Notes under the pieces: model-generated | Database searches by the model: none | Told to the model about the DNA's origin: nothing | Seen by the model: the letters and a program-made list of their open reading frames with translations, nothing else | NCBI RefSeq assembly: GCF_963576675.1 | Contig: NC_088913.1 | Location: 90,271,001 to 90,335,000 of the forward strand | Length of the DNA: 64,000 nt | From: Euphorbia lathyris | Taxonomy: Eukaryota > Streptophyta > Magnoliopsida > Malpighiales > Euphorbiaceae | Direction: 5' to 3' | Made by a program: the position numbers and the translations under genes | Shown: one piece after another, positions 9,477-20,977 of the stretch | How the letters are laid out: every line of letters begins with the position of its first letter | How positions within the stretch are numbered: the first letter of the stretch is position 1

Positions 9477-12400
9477 AAATCTTCAGTTGGAACTGTCAAG
9501 GTTTGGGCAATGCCAGGGCAGTTCCTATTCTCCATGAGCTTGTGAAAGCTCATAAGCCTGATATTGTATTTTTATATGAAACTTTGGTTAGCAGCTCACG
9601 TATTGAGAGTATCAGATGCAAGCTCGGGTTCGCAGGGTGTCAGTCTGTGGATAGTATTGGGCGTAGCGGAGGAATTTATGTTCTCTGGAGGAATGCAAAC
9701 GATTGCTCACTGCTCTCTTTCTCCTCCAATCATATTGATCTCACTATTCAGGATTCTGTTAATGGTGACTAGAGGCTTACTGGTTTTTACGGGTGTCCGG
9801 AGAGAGCTAGACGAAAGATTTCTTGGCAAATGCTCAGGAATCTTGCTGCCGCCTCTCCTCTTCGTTGGGCTATTTTGGGGGATTTTAATAATCTTCTTCA
9901 TCATAGTGATAAGAAAGGTCTTCATGAGCATCCGGAGTGGTGCTATAGGGGGTTTAGAGAAACGTTGGCGAGCTGTGGATTGCAGGACATGCCTATGTTA
10001 GGGTATCCTTTCACTTGGATCAGAGCAAGGGGGAAGCCAAATGAAGTCCAGGAGAAATTGGACAGGGTGCTTTCAAATGAGGAGTGGTCGGCTAAATTTC
10101 CTAATAGCAGCTGTTCTAATGCTATTGCTCCAATTTCGGATCATTCTCCTATTATCATGCACACGAATGAGGAGGTTCCATTTGTATTAAATCGTAAATT
10201 TCGTTTTGAACAGAAGTGGATAAGGGAGGAGGATTTGAATGATATAGTGGAAATGGCTTGGGTGGGGAACAGTCAGGTAAATTTAGAGGGGAGGCTTCAT
10301 GACATGGCTGGAATTCTTAGTAGATGGAGTAAGGATAAGCAGGGGAATCTTCGTAAATGCATTTCAAACCTTGAGAAGCAGCTGTTGTGGCTTAGGGCTA
10401 GTGGGGATCCGATTGATGCAGTAAGGTATGAAACCTCTCGAATTGAATTGGTTAAATTGCTGGTTCAGGAAGAAGAATATTGGAGACAGAGATCTAAGCT
10501 AGTATGGCTTCAAGAAGGCGATAAAAACACCAGATTCTATCACGCTTTTGCTTCGGGTCGTCGAAAAAACAATAGGATCAACAAGCTTCGTAAACATGGG
10601 GGTGAGTGGGTTACGGACAATGACGCCATGGGTCAGATTGCTAAAGACTATTTTGAGCAGCTATTTTCGGAAAGTCATAGTGATTGGGGGTCGGTGGTTG
10701 ATAAAGTTCAGTCCTGTACCTCAGGGATTGATAATGATATGCTGCTCCAACCATTCACAAAGAAAGAGTTCAGGGATGCTTTATTTGCAATGCACCCCGA
10801 TAAGGCAGCCGGCCCGGATGGATTTAATCCGGGCTTCTATCAGCACTTTTGGCACATTATGGGAGAGGATATCTTTAAAGCGGGGATTGGTTGGCTCGAA
10901 CAAGGTATTTTCCCTCATGAACTGAATAGTACTATCATAACTTTGATTCATAAATGTGAAAATCCTGTGGATATGACTGAGCTTCGTCCAATTGCGTTGT
11001 GTAATGTCATTTTTAAAATCATATCCAAAGTTCTTGCTAACAGATTGAAAGAGGTTTTGCCGTCAATTATATCTGTGAATCAATCTGCTTTCATTAAAGG
11101 TAGATCTATCCATGACAATGTGCTTATTGCGTTTGAAGTAATTCATAGCCTGGATAGTAATGTTGTGAAAAAGAAAGGGAATGTTGCGCTAAAGCTGGAC
11201 ATGAGTAAGGCTTATGATAGGATTGATTGGAACTATCTTAGGAGTATGATGCTGAAAATGGGTTTTGATGAGAAATGGGTGAGTATGATCATGCTTTGTG
11301 TCTCTACTGTGAAATATATGGTTAAAGTGAATGATCAGTTAGTTGGACCTATTATACCTAAGAGGGGTCTAAGACAGGGGGATCCTCTATCTCCCTATCT
11401 TTTTTTGATCTGTATGGAAGGGCTGTCTGCTTTGTTAAAAGATAGGGAATGTCGGAACCGAATTCATGGTTGTCGTATTGTCAGAGGGGCGCCGACTGTG
11501 TCTCATTTGTTATTTGCCGATGACGCATTTTTGTTTTGTGGGGCTAATATCGAAGAGGTAAGGGAAGTTAAGTTGCTACTTGAGGAGTTTGAGAAAGCAT
11601 CTGGGCAAGCTATTAATTTCAGAAAATCTGGAATCATGTTCAGCAGGAATGTGGCATCAGATTTAGCTACGGGTTTGTCCAGTATAATTGGGGTGTCGAA
11701 TCCTCTTAATACGGGAAGGTATCTTGGGTTGCCCTCACTAGTTGGGAGGTCTAAAAAAGCTATTTTTGCCCATTTTAGAGATAAACTGTGGCAGCGGTTA
11801 CAAAGATGGCGAGGTAAGGGCATATCTAAAGCAGGTAAGGCTACTTTAATCAGAGCTGCCGGGCAGGCAATACCTATATACTTCATGAGTGTTTTCTTGC
11901 TTCCTATCTCAACAAGTGAGGAACTACAGAAAATGCTAAACTCCTTCTGGTGGGGTAATAAGAAATTGGGTGAGAGAGGGTTAAACTGGTTGAAATGGGA
12001 GAGGTTATGCGCACCCAAGCAGTTTGGGAGACTCAGCTTTCGTAACTTCACTGCCTTCAATCTTGCTATGTTGGGAAAACAAGGGTGGAGGTTGTTTACC
12101 GACACTACTTCGCTAGTAAGTCGAATCTACAAAGCTAAATATTATCCACGAGGGGATTTCTTGAGTGCCTCTTTAGGCCACTCACCTAGCTTTATTTAGC
12201 GAAGTATTTGGATTTTTCAATTGATCATTAGAGAAGGTGTGAGGTGGAAGATTGGTAATGGTCTCTCAATTAATGTTTGGAAGGATAAGTGGTTAAGGGA
12301 TGAGACGGATGGCTTTATTCGAACACCTGTGTTGGTTGGGCTGGAACAATTGAAGGTCTGTGATCTGTTTATTCCTAATTCAAAGGAATGGGATATTGAG

Positions 12401-13561
12401 TTACTTAATGAGCTGTTCCATGAGCGTGATATTCAAGAAATGCAGAAAATTCTGATAAGTCGGGCTGCTGGTGCTGATAAATTGATTTGGCTTGCACATC
12501 CTTCTGGGCGGTACACGGTTAAGAGTGCTTACCGGGTGGCTACGGACATGGAAGGCAGTGATAGACATCACATTGCTGGGCTATGGAAGCATGTTTGGAG
12601 TGCAGAAGTTCCACATAAGGTCAGATATTTTATTTGGCAACTGGCTCGGAATTGCTTACCAGTTAGGGTTAATCTGCAGAGAAGAGGGGTTATGGTGGAT
12701 TCGTGTTGTGCGATTTGTAATGGCGGTTGGGAAGATGAATGGCACACATTTATTGAATGTGGTTGCGTGCAACGAATTTGGAGGAACAGAGGGCTATGGC
12801 GACTGATTCAGGAAAAAGCGGCTGGTGCGGACAGTATCTCGGATTGGTTCCATTTAGTTCTTAACAGCCTTAACAAATTAAAAGGTGAAGAGTTTCTAAT
12901 GCTGCTTTGGAGTATGTGGAGAGAGCGGAACGAGTGCTTATGGAATGGTAAACAGGCATCTGATGAGGGGATCTGTTTACGAGCAAAGATTACGCTCGAG
13001 GACTGGAATAGAGCCTGTCAGCTGAAAAATGCAGTAGATCAGCAAGGAAAATCCCAGAACTGCAATTTGTGGCATAAACCTGTACATAATAAGGTTTCTT
13101 GCTGTGTTGACGCAGCGCTTTTCTTTAGTGATGTTTCTGCAGGTATCGGGACTGTTATTCGGGCGGCGGACGGAAGTTTTGTGGCTGGTCGGAGTGAAAA
13201 GCTGCAGGGCTGTCCGCTGGTACAGGAAGTGGAGGCGGAGGCCCTGTTGAGGGCGATGTTGTGGGTTCAGGAGTTGCATTTGGGTGAGGTGATCTTTGAA
13301 ACTGATGCTAAACGGGTTATTAACGCGATTCAGACTGAATCGGGGAATGACTCTGAATTTGGGGACCTCATCTCATGTTGCAAGAGTATTCTTAGTTCGA
13401 ACGACGCATTCTCAGTCAAGTGGATTAGGCGACAAGCTAACGAGGTGGCGCATGCTATTGCAAAGTCAGCCCGTTTTAATACTTGTCCGTTATTCTTTAA
13501 TTCTTTACCGAGTTTTATTTCACCAAGTGTACTTCTTTCTTACCAGTTATTGGCTCATTAA
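9473..13561 (+). pseudogene. LINE ORF2: endonuclease-RT-RNase H polyprotein, two nonsense codons
   Basis: About 1,360 codons in one frame. N-terminal AP-type endonuclease (SWNCQGLG, GDFNN near 9877, SDHSPI near 10140), reverse transcriptase (LDMSKAYDRIDW near 11200; LLFADDAFLF near 11510), zf-RVT (CCAICNGGWEDEWHTFIEC near 12710), and C-terminal RNase H (CVDAALFFSD near 13110 and ETDAKRVINAI near 13300). In-frame TAG codons at 9770-9772 and 12197-12199 sit where relatives have Trp, so each looks like TGG to TAG. The frame is otherwise uninterrupted, so inactivation looks recent. It would perform target-primed reverse transcription in the nucleus if intact. Confidence 0.9.
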
Positions 13562-13624
13562 TTCATTGATTCGTTGGTTTCAAAAAAAAAAAGAATGGAG
13601 AAAATATATGATAGAAAAATATAT

Positions 13625-14045
13625 GTGATATACCTGTGGTTTTTTTTTTTGCAAACACAGCAATGTGACTGCAAAATTTTACATGTTTTTTTTTACTTTG
13701 CCAAATTTGGCAGATAACGACCTCAAAATGAAAATTTTTCAAGAATTAAAGTTGTTTAGTATCATATTTACTATGAAACCATATTTTTTATTTTTTATTT
13801 TTTAAAATCATCATTTTTTGAGATTTCTCTCTTTAAAGATTATCTCTCTCTCATAAAATAACAACACTTAAATGACCCCAAACCTAAAAAGTTGAAAAAT
13901 TTAAATTGCTTAAAATATCATTTAACTTTTGAAAATTTTCATTTCGTGGTCGTTATCGACCAAATTCTGACAAAGTAAACTCAAAATACCAAAGGTACCG
14001 GTCTGCAAATCGACCAAACCACAGGATAGTTATTTGTAATTAACT
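13625..14045. mobile_element. MULE-type MITE with cctgtggttt ends
   Basis: Left end (cctgtggttttt near 13632) and the reverse complement of the right end (cctgtggtttggtc) are inverted. Inner arms ttggcagataacgacctc (13708) and cgtggtcgttatcgacc (13944) also pair. The core (13725-13880) is shared in reverse orientation with the MITE at 18873-19360. No TSD was established. Confidence 0.55.
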
Positions 14046-14845
14046 TTAAAAATAATTTAAATAACTAAATAAAAATTATAAAAATAATAATTTATAAATA
14101 ACTTTATTTTCCATATAAATATAATTTCAAAATTAATACCATAACTTTATTTTTCATATAAATATAATTTCAATGTCATTGGTCTATTTCACAAAATATT
14201 ATAGTAAGAATAATACTTTTCGGTAACAATATTACTAATAGAATTTGATTGTGAATATGTGGAATCTAATTAAAATCCCACTGCTCATATGGATGCAACT
14301 CAGTGGATGTGAAAGATTCCAAACCACCGCTGAAAATTGTTTGTTAACAACTGTTTTTAACTTTAATTTTGAAAGGGCGTATATGGAAAGTAAAAGCAAA
14401 ACGCAGAGTTATAGATGAAACAGCAGGTTTTGCTGCTGTTCGAATACGCAGGTCTTTTCTTCCCTAAACGCAAGGAGTAGCTGTTTATAATTTTAACAAA
14501 CATTTTTGCATATACTTTTAAGTCTTAAACAGCAAACATGAGATTAAAAGGGAGAAAACAAACACCCTGTTAGTTGGTTTTATTTTATATTGTAACACAA
14601 GTAAATTAATGAAGCCTGTATAGAAAAAGATGCTAATTTCTATCTTATTTCATTTGTTATTTTGCTTATTATCTCTCAAATATTTATATTGCTATATTGA
14701 TTAATTCAACATTTATTGGAAAATTTATAATATTCTTATTACGTATTTACATATATCCATAAATAAATAAAATTGGATTGAAAAGAATCAACAAATAACT
14801 TTCTGTGAATCTGAATCTCCATTTTTAGGATTTAACCAGTGGCAG
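14046..14845. other. Intergenic, no gene seen
   Basis: AT-rich. It contains two short direct repeats of an actttattttccatataaat-type phrase (14100-14175). Nothing else is recognised. Confidence 0.4.
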
Positions 14846-14849
14846 ACTT

Positions 14850-15600
14850 TATAGCATGGCTAGGGCTTTTTTCTCACAAGAATTCGTGAAGGCTTAGCAT
14901 GGCTAGATATCTTCAGTGGTTTACGAGATGAACCTGATTCTCCTCTTGGTGTATCATGCTTTATACATTCAATAAAATTTAAAATTACTTATCAGAACTT
15001 ACTTGTTTCAATAGAAAAACTAATTCATTTGACATCGAAAAAACAACTTACTTGAATGCGAGAGGAACCATTCGATTTTTTCTTTTGGAGTTTAGAAGTT
15101 GAAGTTGCAACTTTTGATGAAGAATTTCGATTACAATCTAGGCTTTTGAACCCAATATTTATAATTGCTAGTTCTTCAACATTCAACAATCCTAAATGAT
15201 TACAAGCATAATCAATTTAAGATTTTCCGATAAATGAAAAAACAAAAACTCCGATTTTTGAAGCATGTAAAGAGTGCCTTCACTTGTAAAAAAGGAAGCA
15301 TTCCAATCTAAACTTTTCCGAAAATCACCAATACTCACTCTTGAAGATTCACTAGATTCAGAATCTCTTTGCATTTGCTTCCGATATATTATCTACAAAT
15401 TGAATATTAAGAGTCTCAGCCAATTCTTCGGGATCCAGAAGCCCTGAGAAGGCAAAAAGAAAAAAAAAACATTAGTATGAAATTAGAACTTGTACAAAAG
15501 TTGCATTTTTCATACCCTAACTATCAGAGAAGGCACTATCCGATGTCAAACTCTTGCGCGGATCGAACAAGAGAGTCCTGATTCAGATGACTCTTTCCCT
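14850..15600 (-). pseudogene. Unidentified plant gene relic with a repeated RKSL...FFTSEG / LL-EEL exon pair
   Basis: On the minus strand, FRKSLDWNASFFTSEG (15325-15280) is followed by a gap of about 85 bp ending in an AG acceptor, then GLLNVEELAIINIGFKSLD (15190-15135) and a Lys/Ser-rich exon ending at a gtaagt-like donor near 15050. An earlier degenerate copy of the same pair lies at 15560-15420 (RKSLTSDSAF, then GLLDPEELAETLN). A further open stretch (14970-14870) reads SSRKPLKISSHAKPSRILV and ends in a stop. The proposed intron after TSEG starts GC rather than GT. I know this motif combination from uncharacterised plant proteins but cannot name a function. Confidence 0.45.
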
Positions 15601-15747
15601 CTATGCTGAAGTATATCAGGACGATTTTCGATGTTCTGAAGGACAACCTTCTTCCTTCTATCTGGAAGTTCGCGAAACCATGCCCTTAGAAAAACATGAA
15701 TGTGCAAGTAATACCAAATTATTTAAGGGTCCATCGAACACATTAAA

Positions 15748-16329
15748 ATTTAAGGTGCAACAATGCCCCCAACGTTTTGGGTGAGGAGCAATTTTATCCG
15801 TAACGTGTAAAATGGTGCAATTTTGCCCCTAACGTTTTTAGCCAATAGCAATTTTAGCCCTAACGTTGGTAATTTGGGTCAATCTTAGACACTATTATAA
15901 AACACATATTTTTATTCATTATTTTGCACAAATTGCATATCAATTCATTCTAAAAAAAAGGATTTCATATTTTTTATAATTTAATAATAGAATTGGAGAT
16001 TAATATTTATAAATTCGGTGAATTTTTTGAATTTTTTTTGTCTAATTCGTACAAAAGACAGTATATTTTTTTTATTATTTTTTTTCAAATCCCAACATAT
16101 GTTTATGATTTGTTATTGATAGAATAACGTACATGTGAAGTGTAGATGATAAGATTCATAACCGAGAAGACAGCTTGATGAATTATTTTTGAAATTGACT
16201 CAATTTATCAATGTTAGGGGTAAAATTGCTCTTGGCTATAAACGTTAGGGGTAAAATTGCACCATTTTAGACGTTAGGGGTAAAATTGCTCATTGCCCAA
16301 AACGTTAGGGGTATTTTTGCACCTTAACC
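15748..16329. mobile_element. MULE-type MITE, TAAGGTGCAA family, copy 1
   Basis: Left end taaggtgcaacaatgccccc and the reverse complement of the right end (taaggtgcaaaaatacccct) match. Subterminal direct repeats of aacgttaggggtaaaattgc occur three times at the right end and, inverted, at the left. Copies 2 (43524-44071) and 3 (61508-62031) share the full structure. TSD not clear in this copy. Confidence 0.7.
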
Positions 16330-16339
16330 TTTTTTTTTT

Positions 16340-16383
16340 AATTCAACCTAATCAAAACGACATAGTTTTGATTAGGTTGAATT
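16340..16383. repeat. Perfect 19-bp inverted repeat
   Basis: Arms aattcaacctaatcaaaac (16340-16358) and gttttgattaggttgaatt (16365-16383) are exact reverse complements around a 6-bp loop (gacata). It directly follows the MITE. The role is unknown. Confidence 0.85.
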
Positions 16384-16649
16384 GAAAAAAATATACATAA
16401 GATGGGGGCTTTGCTTAGTCTGCTATGACTGTCCAGCCATTGCAGATAGAGAGCTGGAGCCAGCCGGACAACCTCTCCTTAGGGTTTTTCGGTAGGTCGG
16501 AGGGTTGGTCAACCCTCCCCGCGCTCCCTGATTCCGTCCCTGGAAACCATATATAAATAAGATTAACATTTTGTTGAGCCATAAATTTTCATTTACGGGT
16601 ACCGGAGAGAAATTTTACAATACTCCCAAAACAATACAATACACTCCAC
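16384..16649. other. Intergenic, no gene seen
   Basis: Holds a short GC-richer block (16430-16545) with the inverted pair agggttggtcaaccct, but no recognisable gene. Confidence 0.4.
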
Positions 16650-17323
16650 TAAACCTAGACATGGACCGACGAGCCCTCCCGGCCCGCCCAGGCCCAGACC
16701 CATTTAGCCGGACTTGAACACATGAAAATGCTATCAGGCCAGCCCGGCCCAAGCCCGTATAAGCCCGCCAAAAATTGAGCGGGCTTGGGCTTTGCTAATT
16801 TTACATCGGGCCAGCCCGGTCCGGCCCGATATAATATATATAATATATATATATATATAAATTGTAATATATTTTTTATAAAGATAAATATAAATAATTT
16901 AATTTTGCTGGTTTCATTATCTTTGAATTAAAAATTTTAGGTAGGCTTAAATCATTATTTTTTTTGGTTGAAAAAATGATAAGGAAATTCTGCAGTGTGT
17001 GGATTACAGGTGAAGGATTGAAAAAATTAGGGTTTTAGAAATAACAACTTTGATAATTAAAACCAAAAAAAAAAAAAGGATAAAGTACTTATTTTTTTTA
17101 ATTAAGGATAAAGTACTTATTTTTTTTAATTACACATTAATATAAATTTAATTGTATTTTATTTTATTTTATTTTAATATACAGATGGGCTTGAACGGAC
17201 GGACTTGGGATTCATATCTTAGGCCCGAACCCAGTCCGAGCCCGACTAAATTTCTTACGGACTGGGCCTGGGCTCGTCAGGCTTTATTAAAAGCCTGATA
17301 GGCCCGGCCCGAGCCCAGGTCTA
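16650..17323. mobile_element. hAT-like non-autonomous element with 8-bp TSD
   Basis: Flanks 16642-16649 and 17324-17331 are both cactccac, a perfect 8-bp TSD. Ends are GGCCCGG-rich inverted sequences: left near 16656 tagacatggacc, right ccaggtcta. The interior is AT-rich and includes a 27-bp direct repeat near 17075-17125 (aaggataaagtacttatttt twice). No transposase. Confidence 0.65.
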
Positions 17324-18180
17324 CACTCCACCAATCAATAGGTGCGACTTATACACGTTTATTTTTTCTTAAAACCAATCATCTCCCATAAAGTGGTATA
17401 AAGGTGTATTACTCACAACTAGGTAGAAATTCTCATAGCTGGTAATGATAAATGCAAAAGATTCGAAATTTATTTGACTATGTCGATTTAAACATGTATT
17501 CTGGCTATTTATGGTATAATCATCTTTATGGAAAAGTTAACTGTTAAAGTATGAATTTAAGTAAGAAAACCTATAGATTTAATAATTTGTTATAACAATT
17601 TTAAATTGAGAATTGTGCAACAAAATTATTCAAACATGTAGAGAAGGAAAAGTTTTTCAATAACAAAAAATTAGATTTAGAATATAAGTGTATTGGTGAA
17701 CGTAAACAAAAGGTATTAAGATAAGACAGTCTTGATCACATGCACCTTAACGAGTGAGAGTATATTAAAATAGGATATATTTTTCTAATAATTAAGATTA
17801 GGGAGGGTATATTAAGATAGGATATATTTTTCTAATAACTAAGATTAGGAAAATTTTCTAATCAAGATTAGGGAACAAGGAAGTTATTGGAAAAGAAGGA
17901 ATTATGTTCTAATTAGGAAAGTGATCTCCTAGTTGTTAAATTATTGTTGTACCTTATGAGGCATTTTGAGTTTATATGGTTATTTAAAATCAGAAATGGT
18001 TAATTTCACAAAATAAGAAAAATCCATAAAGAAATTCTCTGTTATTTTAATCAAGAATTTAATCAAATTGGAAAAGAAAGATATATGTGTCCAACCTGCA
18101 TTTCGTGCTAATCCAACAGATTTTTCCTGTAACAGAAAATTATTTATTTAAACATTAGACAATGTCCGGCTAGTAGAAAA
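17324..18180. other. Intergenic with a short tandem duplication
   Basis: A unit of about 55 bp containing aggatatatttttctaata is tandemly duplicated at 17758-17850. No gene was recognised. Confidence 0.4.
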
Positions 18181-18189
18181 ACAGTAAAT

Positions 18190-18528
18190 GTATATTTGGA
18201 TATAAACTTACAAAATCGAAGTATCCTAGTCTTGGGGATGGCAATCGAAGAAAAGAAGGTGTCAGTTTTCTCAAAACACTAATCTGTAGATTTAGCAACT
18301 TGTTTTCCCAATTTCATATCCGAAACAGGACTGGACATTATGTGTAGCACAATTTGATGTTTTAGAGGAATCACTTATAGCATAACTATTTGATCTCTGC
18401 TCCATATATGTGAATGATTGTTTTGATGATGATGTATCCATGGAACTACCGGGGAATGTGTAAGACGATTTCGGTGAGAAAAATTCTACGATGTTTTTGA
18501 AGTTTATTTTTCTTTTGAAAAATTTATG
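18190..18528 (-). pseudogene. Relic exon, possibly same family as 14850-15600
   Basis: Minus-strand reading gives a Ser-rich stretch (SPKSSYTFPGSSMDTSSSKQ) followed, after a stop, by LTPSFLRLPSPRLGYFDF near 18250-18200. In the uncharacterised plant family suggested for 14850-15600, a KPSGLR-PSP-GFFD motif occurs downstream of the RKSL motif. Here the order on the chromosome is the reverse of that, so this is a rearranged or separate copy. Low confidence. Confidence 0.3.
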
Positions 18529-18872
18529 TTGAGAGAAGAAGAGAGATTGAGAGAGGTATGAAACTGGAGGGGGATTTATAGACGAAGAAAAGATTTAAAT
18601 AAATAAATAATGGACAAAAAGAATTAAGGAAATTAAAGAATTTGACCATATAATTTGACTAAAAGAATTTCTGTTTTTAACCATTGACTTTAACAAATTA
18701 ATTAAAGAATTTGACTAAATCGTTTCTAAGAATACAAAGATTGGGTAATTAATATATAAAAGCATACAAATTTATAGTGTATTTACCAAAATAATTAAAT
18801 CATTTTTTATAGGATAGTTTAACATTTTGAGCGACTCTAGTATTGAAAGTGATTGCATCGTCTTCTACTTCT

Positions 18873-19360
18873 AGGGTAAATTACACCCATGGTCACTGAA
18901 CTTTACCCATTTAACATTGTATCACTGAACTTCAATTCTTAACAGTATGAACATTACACTTTTTAACACCGGAAGTCATTCAATATCTCAAAACAATCGT
19001 TGACAGTCTCAAAATAAAAAATTCGAAGAGTTAATGGTATTTTAAGGAACTATAATTTTGAAAATTTTCGTTTTGAGGTCATTTAGGTGTTTTTTTGTTA
19101 GGAAAGAGAGTGAATTTGTAGAGAGAGAAAACTCTAAAAAATGTGATTTTGGAAAATAAAAAATGTAGTTTCATGGTAAATGCAGTTCTAAAAAACTTTT
19201 AATTCTTGAATATTTTCATTTTGAGGAATTAGTTAAAGTTCAGTGGCCATCAATACTAAAAAAAAGAATAAAGTTCAGTGGTTATACGGTTAGCAATTGA
19301 AGTTCAATAGGCACAATGTTAAAATGAGTAAAGTTCAGTGGCCATGGTGTAATTTACCCT
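18873..19360. mobile_element. MITE with agggtaaattacac ends
   Basis: Ends agggtaaattacacccatgg and the reverse complement of ccatggtgtaatttaccct are inverted over about 40 bp with the phrase cactgaactttac inside each. The core is the reverse complement of the core of 13625-14045. No TSD could be assigned. Confidence 0.65.
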
Positions 19361-19503
19361 CTATTGCTATTGCTATAGCTCGGATGACAAGGCGGGGTTT
19401 GGTGGATGAAGGTAGGAATGGATGTAGGAGCAGTATCAGATAAATTTTTCATGGAAGCTATCGAAGAAGAGATGTGAAGAGGAAATTGAAGTCACCAGAA
19501 TAA

Positions 19504-19870
19504 ACATGTTTACGGGGTTGGGTACTCGGCCCGCCCCAGACCCGTGTCATTTGAACCAAGTTTGGATATGAAAATTTGTCACTAGGTCCAGTCCGGTTCA
19601 GGCCTATTAAAGCTCTCCTTTTTTTGGGCAGGCATGGGATTTATAAAAATAGCACGGGCCGGTCCAATCCGACCCGCCTATTGATATTAATTAATAAAAT
19701 TTATATATTAATATTTATTTTTAAGTATAAATTTAATTTTTTATTATTAAAAACTATACATATGTATTTATGTAGGTTTATATGGACTGGGCTTGGGATT
19801 TGATTTTTGAGCCCGAGCCCAGCCCGACCCAAATCTGTCTAAATTAACAGTAAGCTAGGCTACGCTAGGT
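19504..19870. mobile_element. hAT-like element relic (copy of 1064-1680 family)
   Basis: Shares the AT-rich core and GGCCCG-rich left end with 1064-1680. The right end is degenerate. Confidence 0.5.
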
Positions 19871-19918
19871 TGGGGTAAAATGCATATATTGTGATTCTTT
19901 TTAGAATTATTAGTTTAA

Positions 19919-20432
19919 GGGGTTAAATGCATCATTGCTCACTAAACATAAATAAGTATTTCAAAATGGTCACTCAACTTCAATTTGTCTCAATAAAATC
20001 ACCTTAAGTTTGAATTTTGTCTTAATTAGGCCACTCTGACGATTTTGGTGGTCAAAAGGCGTCAGAATGATGATATTACTGTTATATCAGCATGAGTCAA
20101 CTTAGATATTTGATCAAAACGACACGTGGTGTCGATTATTTTTATGAATAAAAAAACTTGAGTTTGTTTCTTTTTCATAAAAATAAACAACATGTGTTAG
20201 TTAGTTGGCGCGTACGTGGATGAGATATATGTCATTTCGATCAGAACTATGAGTTGACTCATGCCGACGTATCACATGTGTCATCATTCCGATCTTTTTA
20301 ATTATTGAAATCGCTGGAGTGACCTGATTTGAGACAAAACTCAAAGTTGAGTGATATTATTGTGACAAATTGAAGTTGAATGGCCATTTTAAGATAATCA
20401 TGAAGTTCAATGACTATTGGTGCATTTAACTC
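19919..20432. mobile_element. MULE-type MITE with perfect 9-bp TSD
   Basis: Flanks 19910-19918 and 20433-20441 are both ttagtttaa. Ends ggggttaaatgcatcattgc and the reverse complement of the right end (gagttaaatgcaccaatagt) are inverted; similarity extends about 130 bp, including the phrase actcaacttcaatttgtc in each arm. 514 bp, non-coding. Confidence 0.85.
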
Positions 20433-20977
20433 TTAGTTTAAGTCAATTTTATTGTTTCTTTCTACCACTCAACTCAAATTTAATATTATTATTTAATGTT
20501 TTACTATGCAAAATTAATGTTATTATTTGTTGTTTTACTATGCAAAATGTCAACAAAAAAAAAAGTTTTACATATGTTATAAAAATATAATGAAATGGTA
20601 TAGGATGGGGACAACAAAAAAATTTTGGTTTAGGTTTTGAGGACGAGAACATGGAATCACCGATATGTATGGAAGCAAGGATGAGGGATGCATTGAGAGG
20701 CAGTCATTGAAGAAGGATAATATGTGCTATTGTCGTTGCTCTTTGGTTCCATTTTAGTTGATTATGTTTTTGTTTTTTTTATATATGATTGTGAATTACT
20801 AGGAAAAAGTATAAAAATAAATCTTAATATTTGGTCGATTTGTAAAGACAATCCACGTGCTTTAAAAGTTTGCAAACAAAAGCGTATACTTTTTGCATTT
20901 TAGAAACTCAATCATTCCTTCAAAATAACCCTAAAGGGGAGCAATTTGAAGCAATTAAAAAAACTGGGTGTGTAAAA
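20433..20977. other. Intergenic, possible half-MITE
   Basis: 20815-20960 resembles one end of a MULE-type MITE (atttgtaaagacaatccacg and following) without a visible partner. No gene. Confidence 0.35.

Larger units (their letters stand above)
8195..13591 (+). mobile_element. LINE-1: near full-length L1-like non-LTR retrotransposon
   Basis: Order: a 5' leader with three copies of a cctccttttgagaggt-like module (8200-8275), ORF1 (8319-9476), ORF2 (9473-13561), and an A-run at 13581-13591. ORF1 and ORF2 overlap in ATGA. No convincing TSD was found; only a short atatgat match flanks the proposed ends. Two nonsense codons in ORF2 make it inactive as it stands. Confidence 0.85.
18529..19870. repeat. 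Segmental duplication, copy B
   Basis: Matches copy A (1-1063 and part of the following hAT-like element). It is uninterrupted where copy A has the 82-760 MITE, but carries its own MITE at 18873-19360. The hAT-like start at about 19504 corresponds to 1064, so that insertion predates the duplication. Confidence 0.75.
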
